Below are positions 63,077-64,000 of a DNA stretch of 64,000 bases, piece after piece; the first letter of the stretch is position 1; each line of letters begins with the position of its first letter. Position numbers and translations under genes: made by a program. The DNA is from Stichopus chloronotus. Its lineage: Eukaryota; Echinodermata; Holothuroidea; Aspidochirotida; Stichopodidae. The stretch spans positions 2,364,421-2,428,420 of the forward strand of contig CM037840.1 of NCBI GenBank assembly GCA_021234535.1, in the 5' to 3' direction. The notes beneath the pieces were generated by a model. The model searched no databases. It saw only the letters and a program-made list of their open reading frames with translations, and had not been told where the DNA came from.

Positions 63077-64000
63077 AGTTACCACCCCCTATGCAAACCA
63101 AAGAGACTCATTTGTCACAAAGTGTAAGAACACTCTGTTATTCTCTGTATTAAAAAAAAGAGAAGAGAATTGCATCTATAGTTAGAAAATTAGAGAAATA
63201 GTTTGATCATTGTAGAGTTGGATGTAAAGCCTGGTCAGGAAGTTTTTAGAACAACTCCCTGGCCTGTCACAGTATGGTATTAATTAAATTCACTCTAAAA
63301 GTTACTGATCCATTAGGGGGATCAATAAATACCTCACAGCTCAAAAATTATGTACAGTAGTGTATTAAAGACTGACAGGGCAAGGGGACAATACAGATAG
63401 TTCAACAGACACTTGGGCTAGCGCCAATCTACAACTCAGAGTTTGTACAAGCGGGGAGGTGGCACCTCCCTGGTACAACTTTTACTCCACAGTTACAGAC
63501 CTTTAGTTCATGTAAATCTTCAAAATCATCTCAGTCAGTTCTACACAAATCTCTGAATTCCAATAATAGATTGTGAGCATTATCAGCCCTTACAAACTGA
63601 ACTAAGATACTTAGTTGCAGACTCTGGCACAAGTACGGTACTCTACATCAATATCACGTACATGACAGGAACCTATAGCTTCGAAGTCTATAGCTTCGAT
63701 TTGCTCAGTCTGTCTTGTACTCTTTTTTACCTTCATTTCATCTGCCTTTTGTGCACACATGTGAAGTGCGAATTCACTGTGAAGGTGAACAGTGATGCTG
63801 ACATTTGTATTACCTGTATTTAATTAAATACTAATTGTCATTTTAGCCTGCTTCTACTAACGTTTGAATTTTATCATAGTGTGTTTACTCTGAGTACCAC
63901 TCAAAATATCGAGTTTCACTCAGAGAAAATAGGGGGATCTGATTGATTGCTTCAAGTCATTTCTCCACTAGCACTCTGAGCATGTTACTGTATCTTCAAA
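63077..64000. other. Sequence upstream of the dve start codon (5' UTR / intron / promoter unresolved)
   Basis: A+T-rich, without a convincing coding exon on either strand. A possible splice acceptor ends at 63089 (minus strand). I see no clear TATA box or CpG island, so the transcription start probably lies outside the window or in a noncoding 5' exon beyond it. Confidence 0.4.

Noticed and set aside
1..64000. Reverse transcriptase, integrase or transposase genes
   Set aside because: No frame shows RT, integrase or DDE motifs; all mobile elements seen are short and nonautonomous.

Overview
This is an A+T-rich animal (metazoan) genomic window. It holds one multi-exon protein-coding gene, read on the minus strand and covering most of the window, set in repeat-rich intron and intergenic DNA. 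There are no bacterial, phage or plasmid features. The gene architecture, long introns, numerous short TTAA-flanked inverted-repeat transposons, G/C homopolymer runs and minisatellites suggest an invertebrate. A marine deuterostome such as an echinoderm is my best guess, but nothing in the window proves the taxon.

The gene is a Compass/Dve-family (SATB-related, cut-superclass) homeobox transcription factor. Five coding exons join with exact phase agreement and GT-AG introns: 63076-62911, 38531-38355, 33426-33297, 19822-19627 and 15840-14386, all complement. They give a 707-residue protein. In order it has a basic N-terminal segment (probable NLS), a ubiquitin-like oligomerisation domain of the SATB type (ULD, exons 2-3), a CUT-like domain (CUTL, split by intron 4), a first atypical homeodomain, a linker with a CtBP-type PVDLS motif and a SUMO-type IKPE motif, and a second atypical homeodomain. 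Both homeodomains carry about ten extra residues before helix 3 and have lysine at position 50 (WFKNAR). No CUT repeats are present.

Layout. 1-13.9 kb: intergenic DNA downstream of the gene, with nested TTAA transposons (1.7-3.1 kb), local duplications (4.6-6.4 kb) and a 32-bp minisatellite (11.8-12.1 kb). 13.9-15.8 kb: 3' UTR and last exon; pieces of the C-terminal coding tail are duplicated beyond the stop. 15.8-19.6 kb: intron 4, with a second copy of the 1.7-3.1 kb transposon complex interrupted by a 145-bp satellite that carries DR1-type nuclear-receptor motifs. 19.8-33.3 kb: intron 3, with a possible alternative first exon at 31.2 kb. 33.4-38.4 kb: intron 2, with a long degenerate minisatellite. 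38.5-62.9 kb: intron 1 (24.4 kb), with an 80-bp minisatellite, an 85-bp tandem palindrome, more of the DR1 satellite, a 58-codon ORF on the opposite strand and a TAATCC-bearing segment that could be an enhancer. 63.1-64 kb: upstream sequence; the promoter and any 5' noncoding exon were not resolved.

All repeat boundaries come from reading by eye and are approximate unless TTAA duplications fix them. No similarity search was possible, so family names rest on recognised motifs.
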